Source: Postechiella marina (lineage in GTDB: Bacteria > Bacteroidota > Bacteroidia > Flavobacteriales > Flavobacteriaceae). Taken from it: DNA of 64,000 nucleotides. The position numbers were made by a program, and so were the translations under genes. Of this stretch, positions 40,345 through 48,546 are shown piece after piece (position 1 is the stretch's first letter; the number at the start of each line of letters is the position of its first letter). Below the pieces are notes generated by a model. That model saw only the letters and a program-made list of their open reading frames with translations. It was not told the origin of the DNA and ran no database searches. The stretch spans positions 1-64,000 of the forward strand of contig NZ_BAABCA010000008.1 in assembly GCF_039538365.1 (NCBI RefSeq), written 5' to 3'.

Positions 40345-41529
40345 TTAGCTTACAGCTTCTTTAATACGTTTAATAGCTTCAATAATTTGTTCTTGAGATG
40401 CAGCATAAGAAATTCTAATACAGTTAGGGTTTCCAAAAGCTTCACCAGTTACGGTTGCAACAAGAGCCTCTTCTAATAAGTATAAAGAAAAATCTGTAGC
40501 ATTATTTATTGTTTTTCCTTTTAATGTTTTTCCAAAGAAATGCGTAACATCTGGAAATACGTAAAAAGCGCCATCAGGTGTGTTAGATTTAAAACCTTCA
40601 ATATCTCCTAATAAATCCAAAATTAAATCACGACGAATTTTAAATTCATCAATCATATATTTTACAGAAGAAGGGTCTGCGTTTAAAGCTGTAATTACTG
40701 CACGTTGTGCAATACAGTTGGCTCCACTTGTCATTTGTCCTTGTAATTTATTACAAGCTCTAGCAATTTTTTCTGGTCCACCAATAAAACCAATACGCCA
40801 TCCCGTCATTGCAAAGGCTTTAGATACACCATTTACAGTAATAGTTCTGTCATACATATCGTCAAACTCAGCAATACTTGCATGACCTTGTCCGTAGTTT
40901 ATGTGTTCGTAAATTTCATCAGAAACCACATAAATATTAGGGTGTTTTGCTAATACATCAGCTAAACCTCTTAACTCTTCTTTAGTATAAACAGATCCGC
41001 TTGGGTTACAAGGCGAGCTAAACCACATCATTTTTGTGTTTGGAGTAATAGCTGCTTCAAGTTGATCGGGCGTCATTTTAAAATCGGTATCAATAGATGT
41101 TTTAACTTCTACAGGAGTACCGTCATTTAACTTTACAATATCTGAATAACTTACCCAGTAAGGACATGGTAAAATAACCTCGTCACCTTTATTAAGCATA
41201 ACACCAGCAATGTTAGCAAGTGCTTGTTTAGCTCCAGTAGATACTACTATTTGAGCAGGTGTATACGTTAAATTATTGTCGCGTTTAAACTTGGTAATAA
41301 TAGCTTCTTTTAAATCGGCATAACCATCAACAGGAGAGTACGAGTTGTAATTGTCGTTTACTGCTTGTATCGCTGCATCTTTAATAAAATCGGGAGTATT
41401 AAAGTCTGGTTCTCCAAGACTTAAACCAATAATATCTTTTCCTTCGCCTCTAAGCTCTCTAGCTTTAGCAGCCATTGCTAACGTTGCAGACGTTGCCATG
41501 TTTAAAATTCTATCAGATAGTAATTGCAT
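40345..41529 (-). CDS. Class I PLP-dependent aminotransferase (aspartate aminotransferase type)
   Basis: A 394-residue fold-type I aminotransferase. Key motifs are STGAKQALANI, SPCNPSGSVY (cofactor-binding NPSG), VSDEIYEHI (Asp and Tyr contacting PLP), and VNGVSKAFAMTGWRIGF with the Schiff-base Lys in SKAF and the Arg in WRIG. This pattern is that of the AspB/AAT subfamily I-gamma, which usually transfers the amino group of aspartate or related substrates. Exact specificity is not certain. The gene ends at a strong terminator. Confidence 0.95.
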   Translation of the reverse strand: MQLLSDRILNMATSATLAMAAKARELRGEGKDIIGLSLGEPDFNTPDFIKDAAIQAVNDNYNSYSPVDGYADLKEAIITKFKRDNNLTYTPAQIVVSTGAKQALANIAGVMLNKGDEVILPCPYWVSYSDIVKLNDGTPVEVKTSIDTDFKMTPDQLEAAITPNTKMMWFSSPCNPSGSVYTKEELRGLADVLAKHPNIYVVSDEIYEHINYGQGHASIAEFDDMYDRTITVNGVSKAFAMTGWRIGFIGGPEKIARACNKLQGQMTSGANCIAQRAVITALNADPSSVKYMIDEFKIRRDLILDLLGDIEGFKSNTPDGAFYVFPDVTHFFGKTLKGKTINNATDFSLYLLEEALVATVTGEAFGNPNCIRISYAASQEQIIEAIKRIKEAVS

Positions 41530-41562
41530 TGTATATAATTGTTTATAAATGTAAATTTAAAT

Positions 41563-42657
41563 TTAGGCTAAACTAGGTTTTTTACCTAGCACCTTTAATT
41601 GGTTGTAGTGCTCGCTAACAGCTCCCCAAAACGTATTATATTCGTTATATGGTAGGCTAAACTCTTTTGCTGTTTCTTTAACTATTTTTGCTATTTTACT
41701 GTAGTGTACGTGACTAATATTTGCAAATAAATGGTGCTCTACTTGTCTGTTTAATCCACCAGTATAAAACTCGGCTAACCAACTTTTAGGCGAAAAGTTA
41801 GAGGTTGTAAATAGTTGATGGATAGCCCAAGTATTTTTCATGTTTCCTTTAGCATCTGGTAAAGGCATTTCTGTATTAGGCATAACATGGGCTAACTGAA
41901 AAATAACACTTAAAATAATACCCGCTGTATAGTGCATAATTAAAAAGCCTATTAAAACTTGCCACCAAGCAAAACCTAAAGCAAGAGGTAAAACCACCCA
42001 AACAGAATAGTAAACTATTTTACCAATAATTAACTTAGTCCATTGTGTTGCTGGGTGCGGTAATTTACCGTATGCTAATTTTCTTTTAAGGTAAACGTAA
42101 GTTTGCTTAAAATCTGTAGTAATTGCCCAGTTTGCAGTTAATAAACCGTATAAAAAGAAGGCATAATATTTTTGATATTTATGAATACGCATCCATTTGG
42201 TATGCTTAGAAAAACGAATAATTCTTCCTGCATCAATATCCTCATCATGTCCTTGAATATTAGTATACGTGTGGTGTAAAACGTTGTGTTGTACTTTCCA
42301 GTTGTAATCGTTGCCAGCTAAAATATAAATGCTGCTTCCCATTAGTTTGTTTACCCATTTTTTACTGGAAAAAGAGCCATGGTTTGCATCGTGCATTACA
42401 TTCATGCCAACACCAGCCATACCAATACCAACAACAACCATAAGTAAAGCTTGTGCCCAACCAGGTAAGTTAATAGTTAAAATTAAAACTGCTGGTACAA
42501 TTAATAAAGCAAACATAACAATTGCTTTGAAGTATAATTTCCAGTTTCCAGTGCGCTTTATATTATTTTCTTTAAAGTAATTATTAACACGTTTATTTAG
42601 TGTTTTAAAAAACTTTGCAGAATCGGTTCTGGAAAATGAGAGTGTTTGTTTAGTCAT
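41563..42657 (-). CDS. Membrane fatty acid desaturase (acyl-CoA type)
   Basis: A 364-residue integral membrane di-iron desaturase. The three histidine boxes are HDANH (in NVMHDANHGSF), HNVLHH (KVQHNVLHHTY) and QVEHH (LNRQVEHHLFANISH); the Gln at the start of the last box is typical of the front-end/linoleoyl-CoA desaturase branch. Four hydrophobic segments lie between them. An open frame reaches 42795, but the extra 46 residues have no family match and would cover the divergent promoter region, so the Met at 42657 is chosen. It likely adjusts membrane fluidity, for instance in the cold (inference). Confidence 0.94.
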   Translation of the reverse strand: MTKQTLSFSRTDSAKFFKTLNKRVNNYFKENNIKRTGNWKLYFKAIVMFALLIVPAVLILTINLPGWAQALLMVVVGIGMAGVGMNVMHDANHGSFSSKKWVNKLMGSSIYILAGNDYNWKVQHNVLHHTYTNIQGHDEDIDAGRIIRFSKHTKWMRIHKYQKYYAFFLYGLLTANWAITTDFKQTYVYLKRKLAYGKLPHPATQWTKLIIGKIVYYSVWVVLPLALGFAWWQVLIGFLIMHYTAGIILSVIFQLAHVMPNTEMPLPDAKGNMKNTWAIHQLFTTSNFSPKSWLAEFYTGGLNRQVEHHLFANISHVHYSKIAKIVKETAKEFSLPYNEYNTFWGAVSEHYNQLKVLGKKPSLA

Positions 42658-42707
42658 GCTATTAAATTTAATATGATTAAAAAATAAATTATTGATCATA
42701 CCTGAGG

Positions 42708-42715
42708 CAAAGATA
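42708..42715 (-). promoter_or_regulatory. Promoter -7 box of the desaturase
   Basis: The leftward strand reads TATCTTTG (TAnnTTTG), about 50 nt before the chosen ATG at 42657. It supports the shorter start. Confidence 0.5.
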
Positions 42716-42745
42716 GGAATAAACCAATTCAAGTAATAACGTTTT

Positions 42746-42780
42746 TTTGTAAAAATATGTGTGCAAAAAGTATATTTTTG
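42746..42780 (+). promoter_or_regulatory. Candidate promoter of rsmG
   Basis: TTTG at 42746-42749 and TATTTTTG at 42773-42780 with a 23-nt spacer, slightly long for the Bacteroidetes pattern. The rsmG ATG is 19 nt past the -7 box, giving a short leader. Confidence 0.45.
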
Positions 42781-42798
42781 TTGAAAATTTAACAACCT

Positions 42799-43428
42799 AT
42801 GGAACTAATATTAAAATACTTTCCAAACCTTACCCAAGATCAAATTGATAAGTTTGAAAAGCTAGAAGCACTTTACCAAGATTGGAATTTAAAAATAAAT
42901 GTGGTGTCGCGTAAAGATATAGATGAGCTTTATTTGCGCCATGTTGTACATTCTTTGGCAATAGCAAAGGTTATTGAGTTTAAAGATGGGAGTAAATTAA
43001 TGGATGTTGGAACAGGTGGCGGTTTTCCTGGTATACCTTTAGCTATTATGTATCCAGAGTGTTCATTCCATTTGGTAGACAGTATTGCAAAAAAACTCAA
43101 GGTTGTAAATGAGGTTGTTACTGGGCTAGGTTTAACTAACGTAAAAACCACCCACAGTAGGGTAGAGGCTATTAACGATACTTACGATTTTATAATTAGT
43201 AGAGCGGTTGCTGCTATGCCAACCTTTGTACATTGGGTTAAAGGTAAAATAGCCAAAGAACAAAAACATGAATTAAAAAATGGTATTATATATTTAAAAG
43301 GAGGTGATTTAACCGAAGAGCTTAAAGATTATAAAACCACAACTATTTACGATTTAAAAGATTTTTACGAAGAAGATTTTTATGATACCAAAAAAGTAGT
43401 GCATTTACCTATGAAGTATCGTGGGTAG
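42799..43428 (+). CDS. rsmG: 16S rRNA m7G527 methyltransferase
   Basis: RsmG (GidB) adds the N7 methyl group to G527 of 16S rRNA. The 209-residue protein has the family N-terminus (LYQDWNLKINVVSRKDIDEL), SAM motif I LMDVGTGGGFPGIPLAIM, the acidic loop HLVDSIAKK and the signature SRAVAAMPTF. Loss of this enzyme is linked to low-level streptomycin resistance in other bacteria; here it looks intact. Divergent from the desaturase gene. Confidence 0.97.
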   Translation: MELILKYFPNLTQDQIDKFEKLEALYQDWNLKINVVSRKDIDELYLRHVVHSLAIAKVIEFKDGSKLMDVGTGGGFPGIPLAIMYPECSFHLVDSIAKKLKVVNEVVTGLGLTNVKTTHSRVEAINDTYDFIISRAVAAMPTFVHWVKGKIAKEQKHELKNGIIYLKGGDLTEELKDYKTTTIYDLKDFYEEDFYDTKKVVHLPMKYRG

Positions 43429-43452
43429 TTTAAAAAGAATATGTTACGATTA

Positions 43453-44403
43453 TTACAGCTTAATTAATTCTGAACAAACTTGATTAAAATAAAAATAATG
43501 ATTTTGATACCAGTAAGAATTTTTAAAGTCTTCAATTTTAACAGAATTTGTTATTAGTAAAATATTTTTTGCTTTTAGAAAATGCTTTTTTGCTTGTTCT
43601 AAATTGTTAGATTTTAAATAGGATATAGCTAAGCCTAAATGTGCATCAAAATCTAAAGAATCATTAGCAATAGAAACATTAAATGTTGAAATTGCTGGTG
43701 CATATTCACCTAAAAATAAATGTGAAGCAGCTAAATAAAAATAAGCAGGAATATTATTTTTGTTAAGCTTAATTACTTTTAAAAAATCAGACTTTGACTC
43801 TTTAAAATATTTTACATCTAATAAAGCAATTCCTCTTTTATAATAGGCATTGTCGTTTTTGTTAATTAAAATGCTGTATCTAAAATTTTTAAAGGCCTCT
43901 TTGTAATTTTTAAGTGCCATATAACATTGCGCTCTTAAAGTATAGGCGCTAGCATCACTAGGAAAAAATTTAAGCACTCTAGTTAGGTCTGTTATAGCGC
44001 CTTGATAGTCTTCTAAATAAAATTTTGTGCGTCCTAAATTGTAGTAAGCATCAATAAGTTCTGGGTCTATTTCTGTGGCTTTGGTGTAATCGTCCAAAGC
44101 ACCTTTATAATCTTCCAAATTAAATTTAGCATTTGCTCTATTGTAGTAAGAATCGGCATCGGGTTTATAGAAAATAACTTTAGTAAAGTCTAGTATGGCT
44201 GCGTTGTAATCTTCTAGATTAAATTTTTCAAGACCACGATAAAAATGAGCGTCAAGATTTTTTGAGTCTATTAAAATAGCTTGGTTAAATAAGGCTATTT
44301 TTTCTTGGGGAGTAGACGCTCTTAGGCCTTGCCTGATAAATTTATTGGCTTGAGCACTACAAAATATAGGAATAAAGGTTATTAGTAGGATGAGTTTTCG
44401 CAT
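43453..44403 (-). CDS. Secreted or periplasmic TPR-repeat protein
   Basis: A 316-residue protein with a signal peptide (MRKLILLITFIPIFCSAQA) and about seven tandem tetratricopeptide repeats. The repeats follow the canonical pattern, for example DAHFYRGLEKFNLEDYNAAI, ADSYYNRANAKFNLEDYKGA and IDAYYNLGRTKFYLEDYQGA. Three successive repeats share a KF(N/Y)LEDYxGA core, showing recent internal duplication. TPR proteins serve as protein-binding scaffolds; the partner is unknown. It is 27 nt downstream of the SMP-30 gene and could be the last gene of that unit. Confidence 0.92.
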   Translation of the reverse strand: MRKLILLITFIPIFCSAQANKFIRQGLRASTPQEKIALFNQAILIDSKNLDAHFYRGLEKFNLEDYNAAILDFTKVIFYKPDADSYYNRANAKFNLEDYKGALDDYTKATEIDPELIDAYYNLGRTKFYLEDYQGAITDLTRVLKFFPSDASAYTLRAQCYMALKNYKEAFKNFRYSILINKNDNAYYKRGIALLDVKYFKESKSDFLKVIKLNKNNIPAYFYLAASHLFLGEYAPAISTFNVSIANDSLDFDAHLGLAISYLKSNNLEQAKKHFLKAKNILLITNSVKIEDFKNSYWYQNHYFYFNQVCSELIKL

Positions 44404-44430
44404 AATTCAAATATAAAATTAAATGTATAT

Positions 44431-45321
44431 TTAATCTACACCTTTAACTTTCATTTTTAGAGTATAAATAGATTTTCGTGCTGTTATAAAAAGGGTCTTT
44501 CTTTTTTTACCACCAAAACAAATGTTAGCAGGTTTTTCAGGGCATTTAATTTCTTTAATTAATAGTCCTTTTTTATTGTAAACCCAAACTTTTTCAGATG
44601 TTAAATATACATTACCTTTATTATCAATAGTCATACCATCACTACCATGTGGAGCAAAAAATGTTTTGTTTGTTAAAGTTCCATCTTTTTGTATATCGTA
44701 TTTCCATATTTTTTTATCTTGAATATCGGCAACATAAAGTGTTTTTCCATTTGGTGTTCCTATTATTCCGTTTGGAGTTTTAAAATCGTTTATAACCCTA
44801 AAAATTTTTCCGTTAGTATTTAAAAAGTAAACACCACGAGTGTCTTGGATTTCTTTATGGTTTTTTGTCCACCACTTTCTGTGATAATATGGATCTGTAA
44901 AATAAATGCCTCCTTTTGGAGTAATCCATAAATCGTTTGGAGCATTTAAGTGTTTGCCATTATAGTTTTGATGCAAAACGACTAGCTGTTTATTCTTGTT
45001 AAAATAGCCTAGTTGGTTTTTCTCGTCTGCACAAGTAACCAGTTGATTTTTGGCATTAAAATACATTCCGTTAGATCTGCCTGTGCCTTCTAAATATAGA
45101 GAAACACCTTTGTTTTCGTCCCAAATGTAAATTTTGTCATTGGGTTGGTCTGTAAAATAGACACGTCCATCTTTAGCAACTGCAGGACCTTCTGTAAAAG
45201 CAAACCCGGTTTTTATGCGCTCTATTTTAGAATTTTTGTCTACAATTTCACCTCTGTTTTGTGCATATATATTAAAGGTGTTAAGCAACAGTATAATAGT
45301 TGTTAATTTATTGAAAGTCAT
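44431..45321 (-). CDS. SMP-30/gluconolactonase-family protein
   Basis: A 296-residue secreted six-bladed beta-propeller. A signal peptide ends IYAQN. Blade motifs include GFAFTEGPAVAKDGRVYFTDQ (the entry Glu-Gly-Pro), NAPNDLWITPKGGIYFTDP, TPNGIIGTPNGKTLYVAD and GSDGMTIDNKGNVYLTS, with the metal-binding Glu, Asn and Asp positions kept. Family members hydrolyse sugar lactones using a divalent metal ion. It is 3 nt from the DUF3500 gene and in series with a GH88/105 hydrolase, so a role in sugar-acid breakdown is likely. Confidence 0.93.
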   Translation of the reverse strand: MTFNKLTTIILLLNTFNIYAQNRGEIVDKNSKIERIKTGFAFTEGPAVAKDGRVYFTDQPNDKIYIWDENKGVSLYLEGTGRSNGMYFNAKNQLVTCADEKNQLGYFNKNKQLVVLHQNYNGKHLNAPNDLWITPKGGIYFTDPYYHRKWWTKNHKEIQDTRGVYFLNTNGKIFRVINDFKTPNGIIGTPNGKTLYVADIQDKKIWKYDIQKDGTLTNKTFFAPHGSDGMTIDNKGNVYLTSEKVWVYNKKGLLIKEIKCPEKPANICFGGKKRKTLFITARKSIYTLKMKVKGVD

Positions 45322-45324
45322 ATT

Positions 45325-46326
45325 TTAATGCGGTACTTTTTCGTAATGTTCTCTTATTAAATCTCTGCCAAAGTCGCCATTAAAATCTCGCCAAACTACA
45401 TGTATATGTTTGGCATTATTTTGTAGGTTATCGAATTCTGCTACAAAAGATTTTCCTTGAATTCTATAATAATGGGGTTTATTAACTTGGTAGGCGCCAG
45501 ACCAAGAAAAATGAATTGCATCTAAACCTTCTTCTTTTATTTTGTTTAATTTATTTGCTGCTTTTTCTTCAGGCATATATGCTATATGTACAGTAATTAA
45601 TTGCAGTAATTCTTTTTGTTGCTCTTTATTTAAGTCTTTAAAAGAAATACCGGTAGTTTTTAAAGCTTTAACTTTTGATTTGTTTTTGGTGTAAATATCT
45701 TTAAAAGTTCTGTTTTTAAGAGAAGCTTGTTGTTTTTGATCTTTAGAAAAGGTGTTTATAAGTTTTAATGCAAGGTCGTCTTCTTTGTAAAGTGTACGTT
45801 CTCCTTTTCTTTTTCCGGTGGTTATTGTAGCAGGATTAGAACCAAAAAAACGAGGAGAAAAAGATGTTTTTTTACCAGATATTGTAAAGTTTAAAGATAT
45901 ATGGTGGCCTTCAAAAGACCAACTCCAAATTTTATCTGTAGCAGGATTACCGTAAAAAGTAGCATAATATTTTTCGGAATCTCTATAAACTGGGTCTCCA
46001 GAAATTTTAGCTAAAACATTTTCTAAATCTATTATTTTACGTGTTTTATTGTAACCAGATTTACTTAACGATGTTTGTAATAAATTAAATAAGAGTTGTT
46101 TTTGCTCATGTTGTAGTTCTTTTATAGAAATACCCTCTCTAACAAACATACTGTGTGGTAAATAATGCCATTTATCTTTTAAAGGGTCGTTAAAGTCGAG
46201 TAAGGCTTTACTTTTTTGTTCGTTATTAAGTGCATTTAAAAATAGTACAGCAGGGTTAGTTTTTAGAGTTTTAAAAGCAAAAAAACTAAGAGACATAAGT
46301 AATAATATAATTTTGGAGGTATTCAT
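45325..46326 (-). CDS. DUF3500 domain protein
   Basis: A 333-residue secreted protein with an N-terminal signal (LLLMSLSFFAFKTLKTN) and a DUF3500 core: WSWSFEGHHISLNFTISG, SPRFFGSNPA and DLALKLINTF. Two internal segments of related sequence (residues about 63-92 and 208-240, both with GISxKxLxxEQ) frame the core. The biochemical role of DUF3500 is not known to me. It is spaced by 1-3 nt from both neighbours, so it is translated from one mRNA with the SMP-30 and GH88/105 genes, which points to carbohydrate degradation. Confidence 0.88.
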   Translation of the reverse strand: MNTSKIILLLMSLSFFAFKTLKTNPAVLFLNALNNEQKSKALLDFNDPLKDKWHYLPHSMFVREGISIKELQHEQKQLLFNLLQTSLSKSGYNKTRKIIDLENVLAKISGDPVYRDSEKYYATFYGNPATDKIWSWSFEGHHISLNFTISGKKTSFSPRFFGSNPATITTGKRKGERTLYKEDDLALKLINTFSKDQKQQASLKNRTFKDIYTKNKSKVKALKTTGISFKDLNKEQQKELLQLITVHIAYMPEEKAANKLNKIKEEGLDAIHFSWSGAYQVNKPHYYRIQGKSFVAEFDNLQNNAKHIHVVWRDFNGDFGRDLIREHYEKVPH

Positions 46327-46327
46327 G

Positions 46328-47443
46328 TTACTTTCCTTTGTATAGTTTGTAAACCTCAGAACCAGCGCTTAAAAAAGCTCCAGTACCATAAACCTCTGTT
46401 TTATCTGGCCATGCTTTTCCGGGAGCTGCACCAATAGGTTGCACATAACCTAACATACCATCTTTTGTTACATAACCTGTCAAGGCGTTCCATCCTTTTT
46501 TAACCGCATTGCCATAAGTTTTTTTGTCAAGAATATTATTGTTTATTCCCCAGGCTAAACCATAGGTGTAAAAAGACGATCCGCTAGTTTCTGGTGTAGG
46601 GTAAAATTCTTGACCTAACAAACTCATAGCCCAATGGCCTTCTTTTGTTTGTATTTCAATAAGCTTTTTAGCCATTTTTTTATAAATTTTTAAAAAGTAT
46701 TTGTATTCTTTTGTATTGGGGTTAAGCGCATTCATAATATTAGTAAGTCCAGCAAATACCCATCCGTTTCCTCTAGACCAAAATATTTTGGTGCCATTAT
46801 CTAATTTGCCCATATAGCTTTCGTCTCTATAGTATAAGTTCTCTTTTTTATCAAATAAAAAATTTGTAGTAGTCTTATATTCTTGCATTAAAAAATTTAA
46901 ATACTTTTTATCGCCAGTGGTTTTATAAAGATTAGCTAAAACAGGAGGAGCCATAAAAAGGGCATCGCACCAATTCCATCTATCTTGATGATAAGGCGTT
47001 TTCCAGTTTAATTTAGATTGAGAAGGGTGATAAATAATATAATCGAAAGCTTTTTGAGTAGGCTTAATCATGTTTTTATCACCATATTTTTTATACAGTT
47101 CAAAATATAGTTGCCCTACAGTATGGTCGTCTGCATGGTATGGTCTGCGGTATAATTTCCATTGGTTGTCTTCGCCAATTTTTTTAAGCCAGTTGTAATA
47201 TGTATTGTTATCAGACATTTTTGCCCATTTTGCCATGCCAACATAAAGAGCACCGTTGGTCCAATCTAAAGGGTGATGCGGTTTTTTTCTGTTACTGTAA
47301 GTATCTTTAAAATGTTCTATTTGCCAATCGGCAACACGTTTCATTATTTGTTTTACTTCTGTAGGTTTAATGTCCTGTTGCGCTTGATTTGAAATAGAAA
47401 ACGTTAAAATAGAAAAGACAAAAAAGGCTTTTAAAAATGTCAT
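46328..47443 (-). CDS. GH88/GH105-family unsaturated glycuronyl hydrolase
   Basis: A 371-residue secreted (signal peptide ending SNQAQ) six-hairpin glycosidase. It matches the YteR/GH105 pattern: YHADDHTVGQLYFELY near residue 100, WNWCDALFMAPPVLANLY with the catalytic Asp near 155, FWSRGNGWVFAGLTNIM, and PETSGSSFYTYGLAWGINN. These enzymes remove unsaturated uronic acids left by polysaccharide lyases. Together with the downstream DUF3500 and SMP-30 genes it forms a small operon. No SusC/SusD pair or lyase is adjacent, so this is not a full polysaccharide utilisation locus. Confidence 0.93.
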   Translation of the reverse strand: MTFLKAFFVFSILTFSISNQAQQDIKPTEVKQIMKRVADWQIEHFKDTYSNRKKPHHPLDWTNGALYVGMAKWAKMSDNNTYYNWLKKIGEDNQWKLYRRPYHADDHTVGQLYFELYKKYGDKNMIKPTQKAFDYIIYHPSQSKLNWKTPYHQDRWNWCDALFMAPPVLANLYKTTGDKKYLNFLMQEYKTTTNFLFDKKENLYYRDESYMGKLDNGTKIFWSRGNGWVFAGLTNIMNALNPNTKEYKYFLKIYKKMAKKLIEIQTKEGHWAMSLLGQEFYPTPETSGSSFYTYGLAWGINNNILDKKTYGNAVKKGWNALTGYVTKDGMLGYVQPIGAAPGKAWPDKTEVYGTGAFLSAGSEVYKLYKGK

Positions 47444-47600
47444 TGGTAGTGGTTTAGTTGGTTGATTGTAATGTTTGTGCTTTAATTTTTACACGTTTAA
47501 ATTTATAAAATTTAATTGAAGTGAATAGGTCTTAAGCTAAAATTAAAACATTTGTTATGTATATTTAAACCCATGCCTAGGATGTAAATAAAAAATGGAG

Positions 47601-47999
47601 CTACTCGTTACCTTCTATATCGCTAATATGATGTTCTAATGCTTTTACAGATATCTGAATTTCTACAATTAAAAGTGAAAGCGATATAATTAAAAGGAGT
47701 AACGCCAAACCAAAAGTCCATGTAGCAATTGTATGCTGTTTAATATAAATTAAAAACATAGTTAAAACGCAAAGTAATAAGCTAGAAATACCAAATATTT
47801 GCATGGTACGTGTAAGGTAAAGGCGTTGTTTAATATTTTTTATTTGTTTAATTAAAACTGTTTTTTTGTTTTTAGAATACTTGTCGTGCAAATTTCTTAC
47901 TACAGCAGCGTAGGCTAAAAACCGGTTGGTATAGGCTAGCATAATTAGAGATATAGCAGAGAATAAAAGGGCAGGTGTAGTAAGTGTGAGTTCTTGCAT
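47601..47999 (-). CDS. DUF2721 membrane protein
   Basis: A 132-residue protein matching DUF2721: LTTPALLFSAISLIMLAYTNRFL at the N-terminus, a cytoplasmic basic helix (RNLHDKYSKNKK to IKQRLYLTRTM), then two adjacent membrane helices and an acidic tail. Three membrane segments in total. The function is unknown. Confidence 0.9.
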   Translation of the reverse strand: MQELTLTTPALLFSAISLIMLAYTNRFLAYAAVVRNLHDKYSKNKKTVLIKQIKNIKQRLYLTRTMQIFGISSLLLCVLTMFLIYIKQHTIATWTFGLALLLLIISLSLLIVEIQISVKALEHHISDIEGNE

Positions 48000-48052
48000 A
48001 ACTAAATTTTATTTAAAGTTATAAACTTAAAACTTATTTTAGTATATAAAAA

Positions 48053-48080
48053 AAAGAGAACTTATAATTAAGTTCTCTTT
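48053..48080 (-). terminator. Terminator after the small secreted protein gene
   Basis: A perfect 12-bp stem (AAAGAGAACTTA / TAAGTTCTCTTT) with a TAAT loop; read leftward it is followed by a T tract. Confidence 0.85.
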
Positions 48081-48106
48081 AAAATGTAATTTAAATGTAT
48101 TGTTGT

Positions 48107-48409
48107 TTATTTTTTCTTCCAATAAGCATTCATAGCTTTAAATTTTTCTTTTCCTACTATTTTTTTAATCTTATTTGAAGCAGCTTTTTTTACTTCTTTT
48201 ATCTTTTCTTTTTCTACGTCTTTAGCTAATTGTTGTTTTCTAATAGCTTTTATTTGGGTTGTTTTTTCTTTGTTAATAGCTGTTGCTTCAACTGTTTCTT
48301 GCTTAGTTAATCCAGCAGCAGCAGTAGCGCCAGCAAAATTCTTTTTTTGTTGAGCACTAACAGAGATTGTAAGTAATAAAGCGAAAAATAATAATGCTAA
48401 TTTTTTCAT
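48107..48409 (-). CDS. Small secreted basic protein, hypothetical
   Basis: A 100-residue protein with a clear signal peptide (MKKLALLFFALLLTISVSAQ). The mature part is about 80 residues, Lys/Glu/Ala-rich and predicted helical, possibly coiled coil, with VEKEKIKEVKKAASNKIKKI and the end KFKAMNAYWKKK. I do not recognise a family. It has its own terminator and a candidate TATTTTTG -7 box (48444-48451) on the leftward strand. Confidence 0.82.
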   Translation of the reverse strand: MKKLALLFFALLLTISVSAQQKKNFAGATAAAGLTKQETVEATAINKEKTTQIKAIRKQQLAKDVEKEKIKEVKKAASNKIKKIVGKEKFKAMNAYWKKK

Positions 48410-48546
48410 AATAATTTAGTTTATAGTTATGTAGTGTTTAAAACAAAAATATAATAAGAACGCTTAAGTTAAAATATTAAATGTTCTTCGTAACAAAACA
48501 AATGGTCTAAGTTGCTATATCTTGAAGCTTTTCATATTTTAGAAGC

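Noticed and set aside
42658..42795. Longer N-terminus for the fatty acid desaturase
   Set aside because: The additional residues show no family similarity and would span the divergent promoter region with TAnnTTTG boxes on both strands.
43453..47443. Polysaccharide utilisation locus
   Set aside because: No SusC/SusD pair, polysaccharide lyase or hybrid regulator is present next to these genes, so only a small cluster is claimed.
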